NCBI GenBank assembly: GCA_031459615.1
Contig: JAVKIE010000006.1
Location: 1 to 64,000 of the forward strand
Length of the DNA stretch: 64,000 nt
From: Calidihabitans tengchongensis
GTDB lineage: Bacteria; Sysuimicrobiota; Sysuimicrobiia; Sysuimicrobiales; Kaftiobacteriaceae
Direction: 5' to 3'
The position numbers were made by a program, and so were the translations under genes. The notes under the pieces were generated by a model. That model was not told the DNA's origin, did no database searches, and was given only the letters and a program-made list of their open reading frames with translations. Below, in pieces: positions 53,460 to 61,788 of this stretch (position 1 is the stretch's first letter; every line of letters begins with the position of its first letter).

Positions 53460-53550
53460 CGTCGCCTCCGCAAGACGAGGCCAGCTCCGGAGGCGTCTGC
53501 GGACGAACAGCGGCCGCCGGCCCGATCTCCAGGCCGGCGGCCGCATCCTG

Positions 53551-53665
53551 TCCTCCCCACGCCAGTATTACCTGGATCGGGTGCGAAGGGTCGGTGCCGC
53601 CGCCCGCGCCGATGGTGGCGCGGGCCAGACACCCTCTCAGCCCGGTTCGCCCGAGCTCCCCCGGA
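53551..53665 (-). promoter_or_regulatory. TPP riboswitch (THI element)
   Basis: The minus strand carries GGGGGAGCTCGGGCGAACC, GGGCTGAGAGGGTG, the ACCCTTCGCACCCGATCCAGG helix and GTAATACTGGCGTGGGGAGG, the full THI consensus. It precedes thiW by about 90 nt and should repress the salvage operon when TPP is high. A -10 TATACT is at 53692-53697. Confidence 0.95.
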
Positions 53666-53691
53666 ACAGCCCGTATGGTGTTGTCGGCCCC

Positions 53692-53697
53692 AGTATA
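53692..53697 (-). promoter_or_regulatory. Probable -10 element of the thi operon
   Basis: TATACT on the minus strand, about 27 bp before the TPP aptamer. A good -35 is not clear: TGTCTT at 17-bp spacing is the best match. Confidence 0.55.
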
Positions 53698-53896
53698 GCG
53701 CCTCCGCAGCCCGCAAGACACCCCTCTTGCCACGGCCGGCCGGGATGCCCATACTAAACACCGACATGTACCTGTTCCCGCTGCCGCGCGACTGCATCTG
53801 TCCCCGCGGAGGCTAACGCCTCCGCCACCTCCCCGCGGCCTTCGGGCCGCGCGCGTGTCCGGCACCACCGCAAAATTCGCAGCCAGGAGGGCGCCC

Positions 53897-55132
53897 GTGG
53901 TTGACGGCATCTCCCCATCGGCCTTTCGCCGTCCCGGAGTGCACCCCCAGACGGCGGCCGGCCTGGCACTGCTGGCGGGCCTGGGCGCCGCCGTCGCCGC
54001 CGTCAGCCGGGCCGACGGCCAGTTCGGCATCTTCGCCCTCCTGGGTGTGGGCTTCGGAGTCGCGCTGCAGCGCAGCCGCTTCTGCATCAACTCGGCATTC
54101 CGGGACCTCATCCAGTTCCGTTCGGGGCGGACCATGAAGGGCGTCATCGTGGGGATGGCCGTCGCGACGGTGGGGTTTGGCCTGCACATGTACACCCTCA
54201 TGCCCAACCCCACCCTGGGGCCCGTGGCGCCCGAGGCCCACGCCGTCCCCCTCAGCGCCGCCCTGGTCGTGGGGGGCGTCCTGTTCGGCGTGGGGATGGT
54301 CCTGGCCGGCGGGTGCACCTCCGGGTCTTTGTACCGGATGGGAGAGGGCTATCTGGCCTCCTGGGTCAGCCTGGCCGGCATCCTGGTGGGACTGGTGCTG
54401 GTCAGCCACAGCTGGACCTGGTGGTGGGTGCACGTGATCCGCCCCGCGCCGGTGATCTGGTTCCCGCGCGCGCTGGGGTACGGCCCCGCAACTCTGCTGA
54501 CTCTCGTTCTGCTCCTGGCGGCGTACCTGCTGGTCCTGTGGGTGGAATCCCGCGGCGGAGGAGGCGTGACGGAGGCCCCCGCACCGCCGGCGGCCCCCCG
54601 GACGTTTGCCGACGCGGTGCGAGTGCTGGCGGCGTCGGTCGTCGGCCGCGGCTGGCCGGCCGCGGTGGGGGGAGCCGTGCTGGGCGGGCTGAACGTGCTG
54701 TCCTACACCGCCCACATGCCGTGGCGGATCGTCGGCGAGCTGTCCCGGTGGGCCAACGCGGCGGCCGGCCTGGTGGGGCTGAGCCCGCCGGCGCTGGAGG
54801 GCACCGAGGACCTGTCGGCGTGCACGCTGGCCGTCGGCGGCGGGGTGCTGACCCACGGGCTGTTTCTCAACGTGGGCGTGGTGGCGGGATCGCTGGCGGC
54901 GGCGCTGCTGGCCCACGAGTTCAAGGTGCGCGTCCCGCGGTCTCCCGTGCGCTACGCCCAGAGCCTGGGCGGAGGCGTCCTGATGGGCTATGGGGCCGGG
55001 CTGGCCCTGGGCTGCACCGTGGGGGCGTTCTTTTCCGCGATCCCGTCCCTGGCCCTGAATGGGTGGGTGTTCGCCGCTTCCCTGGCGGCGGGGGCGTGGG
55101 TGGGGGTGCGCGTGTTGGAGAGGATTCCCTGA
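53897..55132 (+). CDS. YeeE/YedE-family sulfur-compound transporter
   Basis: A 411-residue, roughly 12-helix protein of two repeats. The Cys-containing signatures are LQRSRFCINSAFRDL, VLAGGCTSGSLYRMGEG and LALGCTVGAFFSAI. YeeE homologues import thiosulfate through Cys relays. GTG 53897 follows AGGAGGGCGCCC. The TusA-like gene begins 10 bp later, the usual YeeE-TusA pairing. Confidence 0.85.
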   Translation: MVDGISPSAFRRPGVHPQTAAGLALLAGLGAAVAAVSRADGQFGIFALLGVGFGVALQRSRFCINSAFRDLIQFRSGRTMKGVIVGMAVATVGFGLHMYTLMPNPTLGPVAPEAHAVPLSAALVVGGVLFGVGMVLAGGCTSGSLYRMGEGYLASWVSLAGILVGLVLVSHSWTWWWVHVIRPAPVIWFPRALGYGPATLLTLVLLLAAYLLVLWVESRGGGGVTEAPAPPAAPRTFADAVRVLAASVVGRGWPAAVGGAVLGGLNVLSYTAHMPWRIVGELSRWANAAAGLVGLSPPALEGTEDLSACTLAVGGGVLTHGLFLNVGVVAGSLAAALLAHEFKVRVPRSPVRYAQSLGGGVLMGYGAGLALGCTVGAFFSAIPSLALNGWVFAASLAAGAWVGVRVLERIP

Positions 55133-55142
55133 GGAGGCGGCC

Positions 55143-55379
55143 ATGTTCCTGGACGTGCGGGGCGAGATCTGTCCCTACCCGATGAAAAAGGCCATGGAGG
55201 CGATGCAGCGGCTCCCCGCCGGGGAGGAGCTGGAGGTGCTGGTGGACCACCCGCCGGCCATCGACACCATCCGCATGGCCGCGGTGCGCCTGGGATTTGC
55301 GATGACGGTGGAGGCCGCCGGCAGCGGCGAGTGGCGGATCCGCCTGCGCCGGCAGGCTGAGGAGGTGAGCTCCCGATGA
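55143..55379 (+). CDS. TusA-like sulfurtransferase
   Basis: The 78-residue sulfur carrier has the CPxP motif LDVRGEICPYPMKKAMEAM, whose Cys bears persulfide, and the fold end RIRLRR. It probably receives sulfur from the YeeE-type transporter or passes it to tRNA/cofactor pathways. ATG 55143 has GGAGGCGGCC upstream. It overlaps the next gene by four bases (ATGA). Confidence 0.9.
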   Translation: MFLDVRGEICPYPMKKAMEAMQRLPAGEELEVLVDHPPAIDTIRMAAVRLGFAMTVEAAGSGEWRIRLRRQAEEVSSR

Positions 55380-56392
55380 GGCTGCGTGCGTGGATGACGG
55401 CGCTGGCGGCGGCCCTGGCGGTGGCCGCCGCGGCGCCGGCGGCGGTGGGCCGGCCGCGGGCCCAGATCTTCGTCCTCAGCAACAGCGCCCCCCACGTGGT
55501 GGTGGTGGACGGCCAGACCCACCAGGTCGTCCGGACGGCGGACCTGCCCGAGGGCGGGGCGTGGGCGTGGGCGTGGAACGACGACAACAACTACTTTGAC
55601 GGCACCCACCTGTGGCTGGGCCGGCGCTTCCCCGCCACCGACGAGGTGGAGGTGGTGCTGCTGGACGTGACCACGCTGCAGATCGCCCGCCGGGTGCCCC
55701 TGGGCACGGACCGCACCACCCTGTACATCGGCAAGCCGACCCGGGACGGGCGGGTGTTCGTCAGCAAGCACGCATCGGGCGAACTGGCGGTCCTGGATGC
55801 GCGCACGGCCAGCCTGCTGCAGACCGCGCCCCTGCCGGTGGACGGGGGTGTGGCCTGTGACGTGGACGCCGCCCGCGGGCCGCTGGAGCGGGTCCTGGTG
55901 CCCACCGACACCGGCAATGCGGTGCTTGCCGTCGACCCGGCTACCCTGCAGGTGGTGGCCCGCCGCGCCTTTGAGGGCACCCGCCCCTTCATGCTCACCA
56001 CCTCCCCCGATGGCCGTCAGGTGTGGGTGCAGGAGCGCACGGGAAACAGCATCACCGTCCTCAATGCCCGGACCCTGGACGTGATCCGCAGAATTCCCAC
56101 CGGCCGCACGCCCATCGTGGGCACCTTCAGCCCCGACGGCGCCGTGCACATCACCGGCCACGCGGCCGACGTCATCGTCCTGGCCCACGACACCCGCACC
56201 TTCCGCGAGGTCTGGCGGGCCCGGGTGGGCACCTCCCCTGACAAGGTGGGCGTCCACCCGGCAGGAACGTATGCCTATGCCACCGTCTCCCGGGAGGGGA
56301 CGCTGGCCGTGCTGGACCTGGCCACCGGCCGGGTGGTGATGCGGGTGGCGCTGGGCACGAACCCCACCGGCCTGTACGTGCGGCGGTTGTAG
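55376..56392 (+). CDS. Exported YncE/YVTN-type beta-propeller protein
   Basis: The 338-residue protein has a signal peptide (residues 1-25) and six to seven blades: IFVLSNSAPHVVVVDGQTHQ, VSKHASGELAVLDARTASLL and NSITVLNARTLDVIRRIPTG. Such propellers bind partners or small ligands; no catalytic residues are evident. It is translationally coupled to the TusA-like gene, so a sulfur role is possible. Confidence 0.75.
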   Translation: MRLRAWMTALAAALAVAAAAPAAVGRPRAQIFVLSNSAPHVVVVDGQTHQVVRTADLPEGGAWAWAWNDDNNYFDGTHLWLGRRFPATDEVEVVLLDVTTLQIARRVPLGTDRTTLYIGKPTRDGRVFVSKHASGELAVLDARTASLLQTAPLPVDGGVACDVDAARGPLERVLVPTDTGNAVLAVDPATLQVVARRAFEGTRPFMLTTSPDGRQVWVQERTGNSITVLNARTLDVIRRIPTGRTPIVGTFSPDGAVHITGHAADVIVLAHDTRTFREVWRARVGTSPDKVGVHPAGTYAYATVSREGTLAVLDLATGRVVMRVALGTNPTGLYVRRL

Positions 56393-56423
56393 GGCGGCGG
56401 AGGCTGTACACTAGAAAAAGAGG

Positions 56424-56981
56424 ATGCGCATCCTGGCGTGCGCCGACCTGCACGGGCATCGAGACCGGATGGAGCGCGTCCGGGCGCTGGTGGACGAGCA
56501 CCGGCCCGACGTCGTCGTCCTGCCGGGAGACCTCACCCACGCCGGGCGGGGAGAGGACGTCCTGGAGCTGTTCGACCTCCCGGTGCCGGTCCTGGCCGTC
56601 CCCGGCAACATGGACGGGCCGGGGGCCGCCTCCCGGATCCGCCAGCGGGGCCGGCTGGACGGGATCGAGCCGGTTGCGGTGGGAGGCGTGACGTTCGGAG
56701 GGCCTCGCTGTGCGTCTCCGTGCGACGTCCTGGTCACCCACGAGCCGCCGTGGGGCGTGCAGGACACCCTGCCCTCGGGCCGCCACATCGGGTCCCGCAC
56801 GGTGCTGGAGCAGATGCAGCGGCTGCGCCCCCGGGTGCTGCTGTGCGGCCACGTGCACGAGGCCGCCGGCATGGCCCGGGCCGATCAGACGCTGGTGGTC
56901 AACTGCACCATGGGCGACGGCGTGACCTCCGGCGCCCTGGTGGAGCTGGCCGGCGACGACGTGCGCGCCCGCCTCCTGTAA
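56424..56981 (+). CDS. Metallophosphoesterase (YfcE/MJ0936-like)
   Basis: The 185-residue calcineurin-like phosphoesterase has di-metal ligands in ILACADLHGHRDRM, VVVLPGDLTH, VPGNMDG, LVTHEPPWG and LLCGHVHEA. It is likely to hydrolyse phosphodiesters or small phosphates. The start lies 31 bp after the propeller gene and just after AAAAAGAGG. Confidence 0.85.
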   Translation: MRILACADLHGHRDRMERVRALVDEHRPDVVVLPGDLTHAGRGEDVLELFDLPVPVLAVPGNMDGPGAASRIRQRGRLDGIEPVAVGGVTFGGPRCASPCDVLVTHEPPWGVQDTLPSGRHIGSRTVLEQMQRLRPRVLLCGHVHEAAGMARADQTLVVNCTMGDGVTSGALVELAGDDVRARLL

Positions 56982-57017
56982 CCGTGCGGTGCGCCGGTCA
57001 CCCGCGCGGGGCCCGGC

Positions 57018-58916
57018 TCAGGCCGGCCGGCACCGCGCCACCCGCAACCCGTTGGCCACCGCCAGCAGCTCGCTGATCTCGTGGATCAGGACGGCACTCA
57101 CCACCGTCAGGGCGCCCACAAGCGCCCCGGGGATGAGGACGCTGAGGATCAGCAGCGAGAAGACGACATTCTGGGCGCTGATCCACCGGACCGTCCGCCC
57201 CACCCGGATGGCATAGGCCACCTGCCGCAGGTCGTCGGCCATCAGGGCAACGTCGGCGGCTTCGATGGCGGCATCGGTCCCCGCCACGCCCATCGCAATG
57301 CCGACGCTGGCGGCCGCCAGGGCCGGTGCGTCGTTGATGCCGTCGCCTACCATCGCCACCACCACGCCCCGCGCCCGCATCCGCTCAACAATCCGCACCT
57401 TGTCCTCGGGCCGCAGGCGGGCGTGCACGTGGTCGATCCCCAGTTCCCGGGCGATGGCGGCCGCGGTCTGCTCGCTGTCGCCGGTGAGCATGACCGTGCG
57501 GACGCCCAGGCGGCGCAGCCGGTCCACGGCCTCCCGGGCCTCCGCCCGCAGGCGGTCGCGGACGGCGATGAGGCCCACCGGGGTGGAGTCCCGGACCACG
57601 GCGATCACGGTCTTGCCGTCCCGGAGCAGGCCCTCGGCCAGCGCGGGGTCTACCGTCGCCCCGCTCTGGGCCGCCAGGGCCAGGGTGCCCACGGAGACCA
57701 GCATCCCGTCCACCCGGGCCTGCGCCCCCAGTCCCGGCAGCGCCCGGAACTCTGACGCGGCCCGCAGCGGCACGCGGTCCGCTTCGGCGCGACGCACCAC
57801 CGCCGCCCCGATGACGTGCTCGGACAGGCGCTCCACGCTGGCGGCCAGCGCCAGGACATCCCCGGGCGTCGCGTCCCCCAGGGGGAGGACGTCGGTGACG
57901 TCGGGGGTCCCTTCGGTCAGGGTCCCGGTCTTGTCGAACGCCACCACCTGCACCCGCCCCAGCTGCTCCAGGTGCGCGCCGCCCTTGACCAGGACCCCGT
58001 GCCGTCCCGCGATGGCGATGCCGGCGGCGACGGCCACCGGCGTGGACATCACCAGGGCGCAGGGGGCGGCCGCCACCAGCAACACCACGGCCCGCAGGGC
58101 CCAGGGCAGCCAGGGCTGCCCGAACGCCGGCGGCACCACCGCCAGGGCCGCGGCGGCGGCCAGCACCGCCGGCGAGTAGCGCCGGCCGAACCGCTCGATC
58201 AGCGACTGCAGCCGGCCCTTGCGCTCCTGGGCCTCCTCCACCAGGTGGATGATGCGGGAGAGGGTGTTGTCGGCGAACGCCGCCGTCGCTTCGACGACCA
58301 GCGCGCCGTGGCGGTTCACGGTCCCCGCGTACACCGGATCCCCGGGCCCCTTGTCCACGGGCAGGGACTCCCCCGTCACCGGCGCCTCGTCGACGGCGCT
58401 GACCCCTTCGCGGACGACCCCGTCGGTGGGAATCGCCTCCCCCGGCCGCACCACGAACCGGTCGCCGGGCCGCAGGTCGGCCGCCGGCACCACCACCTCC
58501 TGCCCGTCGCGCAGGACCCGGGCCTGCTGGGGAGCCAGAGCCAGCAGGCTCCGGATGGCCGAGCGGGTACGGGCGTAGGCGAACTCCTCCAGGGCCTCGG
58601 CGCCGGCATAGAGGAAGACCAGCAGTGCGGCTTCGTCCCACAGGCCCAGAGCGGCCGCCCCGAGGGCGGCGGCGGCCATGAGGATGTCAATTCCCACCAC
58701 CCGCTCGCGCCAGAGGGCGGAGATGCCCTCCCGGACAAAATGTCGGCCTCCCACCACCCCCGCCAGCGCGAACAGCAGCACCTCGACCGCCCGCCATCCC
58801 CCCAGGTGCCCCACCGCCCAGGCGGCGGCAATGATCCCCCCGGACGCCAGCGCGTCCCGCATCGGCGGGTACCGCCACCACGGCCCCTCGAAGGCGTACA
58901 CCTCGTCCCGGTCCAT
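57018..58916 (-). CDS. Heavy-metal P-type ATPase, P1B-4-like variant
   Basis: The 632-residue pump lacks an N-terminal metal-binding domain and has the P-type motifs TGES, AFDKTGTLTEG and VGDGINDAPALA. The membrane metal motif is APC (VAAAPCALVMSTPVA) and the last helix has HEISELLAVANGLR. This resembles P1B-4 (SPC and HEGGT, Co/Fe/Ni) with altered residues. The soluble HP motif is HV (SEHVIGAAVV). The metal is therefore uncertain. Confidence 0.8.
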   Translation of the reverse strand: MDRDEVYAFEGPWWRYPPMRDALASGGIIAAAWAVGHLGGWRAVEVLLFALAGVVGGRHFVREGISALWRERVVGIDILMAAAALGAAALGLWDEAALLVFLYAGAEALEEFAYARTRSAIRSLLALAPQQARVLRDGQEVVVPAADLRPGDRFVVRPGEAIPTDGVVREGVSAVDEAPVTGESLPVDKGPGDPVYAGTVNRHGALVVEATAAFADNTLSRIIHLVEEAQERKGRLQSLIERFGRRYSPAVLAAAAALAVVPPAFGQPWLPWALRAVVLLVAAAPCALVMSTPVAVAAGIAIAGRHGVLVKGGAHLEQLGRVQVVAFDKTGTLTEGTPDVTDVLPLGDATPGDVLALAASVERLSEHVIGAAVVRRAEADRVPLRAASEFRALPGLGAQARVDGMLVSVGTLALAAQSGATVDPALAEGLLRDGKTVIAVVRDSTPVGLIAVRDRLRAEAREAVDRLRRLGVRTVMLTGDSEQTAAAIARELGIDHVHARLRPEDKVRIVERMRARGVVVAMVGDGINDAPALAAASVGIAMGVAGTDAAIEAADVALMADDLRQVAYAIRVGRTVRWISAQNVVFSLLILSVLIPGALVGALTVVSAVLIHEISELLAVANGLRVARCRPA

Positions 58917-59008
58917 CAGCTCACACCGAGCCTCTCACAGCCGGCCACAAGGGGTCAACAGGACATGACCGCAGCAGGCCAGCTGGGGGACAGGCACCGA
59001 CGGCGGAT

Positions 59009-59191
59009 GGGGACAGTCCCCTCCTGCCGGAGGGGGACACTCTCCCCGGGGCGATGGGGACAGTCCCCCAACGAACGGAGGCGGAATCCCGTGGGCGTGC
59101 CGAGAGGGGGACTGTCCCCCGACATGGAGCGGGGACTGTCCCCTCTGGCAATCGGGGACTGTCCCCGGGGACAGGTGCGGGGACAGTCCCC
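59009..59191. repeat. GGGGACAGTCCCC palindrome cluster (about 7 copies)
   Basis: Between the P-type ATPase start and the CoA-binding gene stop, the 13-bp palindrome GGGGACWGTCCCC occurs six times and one degenerate copy (GGGGACACTCTCCCC) lies at about 59033. Orientation and spacing vary, which argues against a simple tandem array. Single copies can form short hairpins and neighbours can pair with each other. Confidence 0.8.
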
Positions 59192-59199
59192 GCTCCCGA

Positions 59200-59610
59200 T
59201 CAGGCCCGGGCCAGGGCGCGGTGGACGGTCATCATGCACGCCCCCACCACCGCCTCCAGGCCGGCGGCGCGGGCGCGGGCGGCGGCCTCCTCATTCTCGG
59301 CCCCGGGCTGCATCCACACCACCTTGGCCCCGACGGCGACGGCGTCGTCCACCACAGCCGGCACCTCCGAGGGGCGCCGGAAGATCAGCACCACGTCCAC
59401 CGGCTCCGACACGTCCCGCAGGCCGGGATAGGCTCGCTCTCCCAGCACCTCGGTCACGGTGGGGTTGACGGGGATGATCCGGTACCCGGCGTCCTTGAGG
59501 TAACTGGCCACCTCGTAACTGGGGCGGTCGGGTTTGTTGGACAGGCCCACCACCGCGATGGTGCGGGTGGAACGGAGGATCCGCAGCAGGGCCTCCGGCG
59601 AATGCGCCAC
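59200..59610 (-). CDS. CoA-binding (YccU-like) Rossmann protein
   Basis: The 136-residue CoA-binding domain has TIAVVGLSNKPDRPSYEVASY, GYRIIPVNPTVTEVLGERAY, DVVLIFRRPSEVPAVVDDA and VVWMQPGAENEEAAARA, with CMMTVH near the end. It may bind CoA to regulate or modify a target. GTG 59610 follows GGGAGGCGAGCCTGCC and lies 16 bp after the Sec-glutaredoxin gene. Confidence 0.8.
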   Translation of the reverse strand: MAHSPEALLRILRSTRTIAVVGLSNKPDRPSYEVASYLKDAGYRIIPVNPTVTEVLGERAYPGLRDVSEPVDVVLIFRRPSEVPAVVDDAVAVGAKVVWMQPGAENEEAAARARAAGLEAVVGACMMTVHRALARA

Positions 59611-59626
59611 GGCAGGCTCGCCTCCC

Positions 59627-59860
59627 TCACCGGCCCAGCAGGTCTTCCAGCCGCGCCCGGTTAAAACCCACCACCGCCTCCCCGTCGATGAGGGTGACGG
59701 GGGTGGCCGCAAAGCCTTTTCCCATCAGCTCGTCCAGGGCGGCCGGATCCCGGCTGATGTCCTTCTCGACGAACGGCACGCCTTTCTGGCGAAGGAACTC
59801 CTTCACCTTGCCGCAGAACAGTCAACCGGGCTGGGTGTAGACGACCACCGTTCTGGCCAC
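59627..59860 (-). CDS. Selenocysteine-containing glutaredoxin (TGA = Sec13)
   Basis: GTG 59860 behind GGAGGAGGAGGTGGACC opens MARTVVVYTQPG, then TGA at 59822-59824, then LFCGKVKEFLRQKGVPFVEK in frame to 59627 (77 residues). Glutaredoxins have YTQPGCPxC here; UGA replaces the first Cys and Cys16 is kept, giving UxxC. The cis-Pro segment FAATPVTLIDG is intact. Fourteen nt after UGA the mRNA GGUGAAGG-AGUU-CCUUCGCC forms an 8-bp hairpin (59788-59807). Confidence 0.88.
59788..59807 (-). promoter_or_regulatory. Putative SECIS hairpin of the Sec-glutaredoxin gene
   Basis: Eight-bp stem with one G-U pair and apical loop AGUU, whose G is about 24 nt after the UGA, the same spacing as in the Sec-PDO gene. 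Confidence 0.7.
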
Positions 59861-60018
59861 GGTCCACCTCCTCCTCCCAGGATGACGTGTCCGGACCGCC
59901 GGCTATTCCGCCCGCGGCTCCACTGTAAGCCCGCTGACAGACCGTGTGAAGCCGTTCAGAGATGGTGGAAGTGATTCCCCGCCCGTCGGCGGCGCCGCGG
60001 GGGAAAGGAGGAGAGTCC

Positions 60019-60375
60019 GTGCACCGGGTGGCCCTGATCGTCCTGGCCGGCACCGACACCCGCGGCGACCTGGGCCGCGTGGTGAACGCGCTCACGGCGG
60101 CCAGGGAGCTGCAGGACACCGGCGACGACGTGCGGATCATCTTTGACGGCGCCGGCACCCGCTGGATCGGCGAACTGACCTCCCCGGGACACCGGTACGG
60201 TCCTCTGTTTGCCGCCGTCCGCGACGCCGTGTACGGTGTCTGCCGCCACTGTGCGGCGGCCTACGGCGTCCAGGAAGCGGTCCAGGCGCAAGCCATCCCT
60301 CTGGTGGGAGACTACGACGGCCACCCCAGCCTGCGGAGGTTGCTGGCCGAGGGGTTCACAGTGATCACCTTCTGA
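60019..60375 (+). CDS. DsrE-like protein
   Basis: A 118-residue alpha/beta protein of the DsrE/DsrF-like superfamily: VALIVLAGTDTRGDLGRVVN, DDVRIIFDGAGTRWIGEL and YGVCRHCAAAYGV with a CxxC. GTG 60019 follows AAAGGAGGAGAGTCC. It is divergent from the Sec-glutaredoxin gene; thiol or persulfide chemistry is possible. Confidence 0.65.
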   Translation: MHRVALIVLAGTDTRGDLGRVVNALTAARELQDTGDDVRIIFDGAGTRWIGELTSPGHRYGPLFAAVRDAVYGVCRHCAAAYGVQEAVQAQAIPLVGDYDGHPSLRRLLAEGFTVITF

Positions 60376-60477
60376 GACCATGCGCCGGGTTCTGGTTGCT
60401 GTCGCCAGACCCGGCGCGGGTCTGTTCTTCGTGCGGGCGCGTCCTGCAGGTCCCCCCAGGCGCCGCCCGCCCGCGCG

Positions 60478-60615
60478 CATGAGATCATGGGGATGCCGAC
60501 CACGGTCTTCATCGCCACCGACGGAACCATCGTGCGCCGCCGCACGGGACTGCTCACCCTGGCCCAGATGCGGTCGTTCACCGACGAACTGCTGAGCACG
60601 CCCCGAACCCCCTGA
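60478..60615 (+). pseudogene. C-terminal remnant of a TlpA/ResA-type thioredoxin
   Basis: About 45 codons, HEIMGMPTTVFIATDGTIV then RRRTGLLTLAQMRSFTDELL, match the cis-Pro and last helices of TlpA/ResA proteins. No CxxC half is found upstream; the sequence before 60475 is unrelated. It could be read from ATG 60487 but would not fold as a thioredoxin. It looks like a truncated remnant. Confidence 0.6.
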
Positions 60616-60705
60616 ACGGACCCTCCGCGCCCCACCCGCCCGCAGCCGTCGGCGTCCGCCGGAGGGACGGCGCTCCCGCGTCCTGCGCGCCTGGGGCCTT
60701 CCGGT
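60616..60705. other. Intergenic region between remnant and Tat-protein gene
   Basis: 90 bp with no gene or recognised signal. It separates the TlpA-like remnant from the end of the Tat-exported gene. Confidence 0.4.
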
Positions 60706-61788
60706 CTACGCCGGGGGCCGCCACAGCAGAGGAGCCGTGATGGGGATGGGACAGTTCACCACGAAGAGCTCGCCCCCGGTGTCCGGGGTACCGGGCCAGC
60801 GCCTGAGGTCGCCGGCCCTCTCGCGCTCCAGCAGCTGCTTCTGGTCCCGCACCACCACCGGGGTGCGGCCGTCGGCCCACGTGAAGGTGAAGTGGTCCCA
60901 GAAGGGGCTCCACACCGGGTTGCCGGGGAGAGAATCCACCACCGACGGCTGAAACCCCATGGGCCCCGGGCCCTTGATGCCGTTGCCGAAGACCAGGATC
61001 CTGGCGGTGGCGCCGGCTGCGGTCAGCCGCGCCGTCCGGGGCGACGCCGGGACGCGCATCATGGGCGCCATGGGCGCCGCCGAGGTGTCGGTGACGATGT
61101 ACCACTCGCCGGGGAAACACTGCTGCAGCTTGAAGGTCACCTCCCGCCGGTCCACGTCCACGGGCTTGAGCAGCTGCCCCTGTCCCAGGTAGGCCTCCCG
61201 GATCGTGTCGTGGGGCATCTCACCGTCGGGCCACTTCACCACCGGGTAGTTGACCACGACGTCGGTGACCTGCACCCGCAGCCGGCCGTCGGCTTCGGCG
61301 TCGCGGACCTGAGCCGCCGAGGTCAGCACCCGCGGGGAGCGCGTAAAGGTGACCCGGTGCAACCGGAAAGCCGGCGTGTAATCCTCCTGCCCGGGCACGG
61401 TGCTCACCACCGGCAGCTGGCCCGAGGCAGGGTTGGTGAAGACGTAGTAGTCGGCCACTGCCCCCGCATCGATCGCCTTGGCCAGTTTGGGGGCGTGCAC
61501 AAGACCCACGGTGCGGGCAAAGGCTGCGTCGGAGGCGTCGGTGCGGATGTGGTAAGCGCGCCGACCGCCGACAAAGACCGGATGAATCCGAAACGTGACA
61601 GAGCCGAACTGTCCCCGCCAGCCCCGGGGCCGCAGGGAAAAGCGCAGCACATCGGCCACATGGCGTCGCACCGTCGGCGCCGCGGCCGCCCGCAGCAGTG
61701 TTCCTGCGCCCTGCCAGGACAGCGCCACCCCCGCGGCAGCGGACCAGCGGAGGAACTCCCGACGGCTTAGGACGCGACGGACATCCAT
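60706..61788 (-). CDS. Tat-exported protein of unknown function (DUF7482-like)
   Basis: The 360-residue protein has a twin-arginine signal SRREFLRWSAAAGVALSW. The mature part contains two similar beta-rich portions with TFRIHPVFVGGRRAYHIRTD, VNYPVVKWPDGEMPHDT and PPA at the end. It resembles the DUF7482 type. Tat export suggests cofactor or metal binding before export. It is 141 bp from the DUF3179 gene on the same strand. Confidence 0.6.
   Translation of the reverse strand: MDVRRVLSRREFLRWSAAAGVALSWQGAGTLLRAAAAPTVRRHVADVLRFSLRPRGWRGQFGSVTFRIHPVFVGGRRAYHIRTDASDAAFARTVGLVHAPKLAKAIDAGAVADYYVFTNPASGQLPVVSTVPGQEDYTPAFRLHRVTFTRSPRVLTSAAQVRDAEADGRLRVQVTDVVVNYPVVKWPDGEMPHDTIREAYLGQGQLLKPVDVDRREVTFKLQQCFPGEWYIVTDTSAAPMAPMMRVPASPRTARLTAAGATARILVFGNGIKGPGPMGFQPSVVDSLPGNPVWSPFWDHFTFTWADGRTPVVVRDQKQLLERERAGDLRRWPGTPDTGGELFVVNCPIPITAPLLWRPPA

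Noticed and set aside
23497..59191. CRISPR array made of the GGGGACAGTCCCC words
   Set aside because: The unit is too short, spacings are irregular, orientation varies and no cas genes are present.
33986..59860. General TGA reassignment (alternative genetic code) instead of selenocysteine
   Set aside because: Many genes in the window end at TGA with family-correct C-termini, so TGA is a normal stop; only three Cys-site TGAs are read through.
60019..60375. DsrE-like gene as part of a dissimilatory sulfite pathway
   Set aside because: No dsrAB, dsrC or other dsr genes are nearby; only the fold can be supported.
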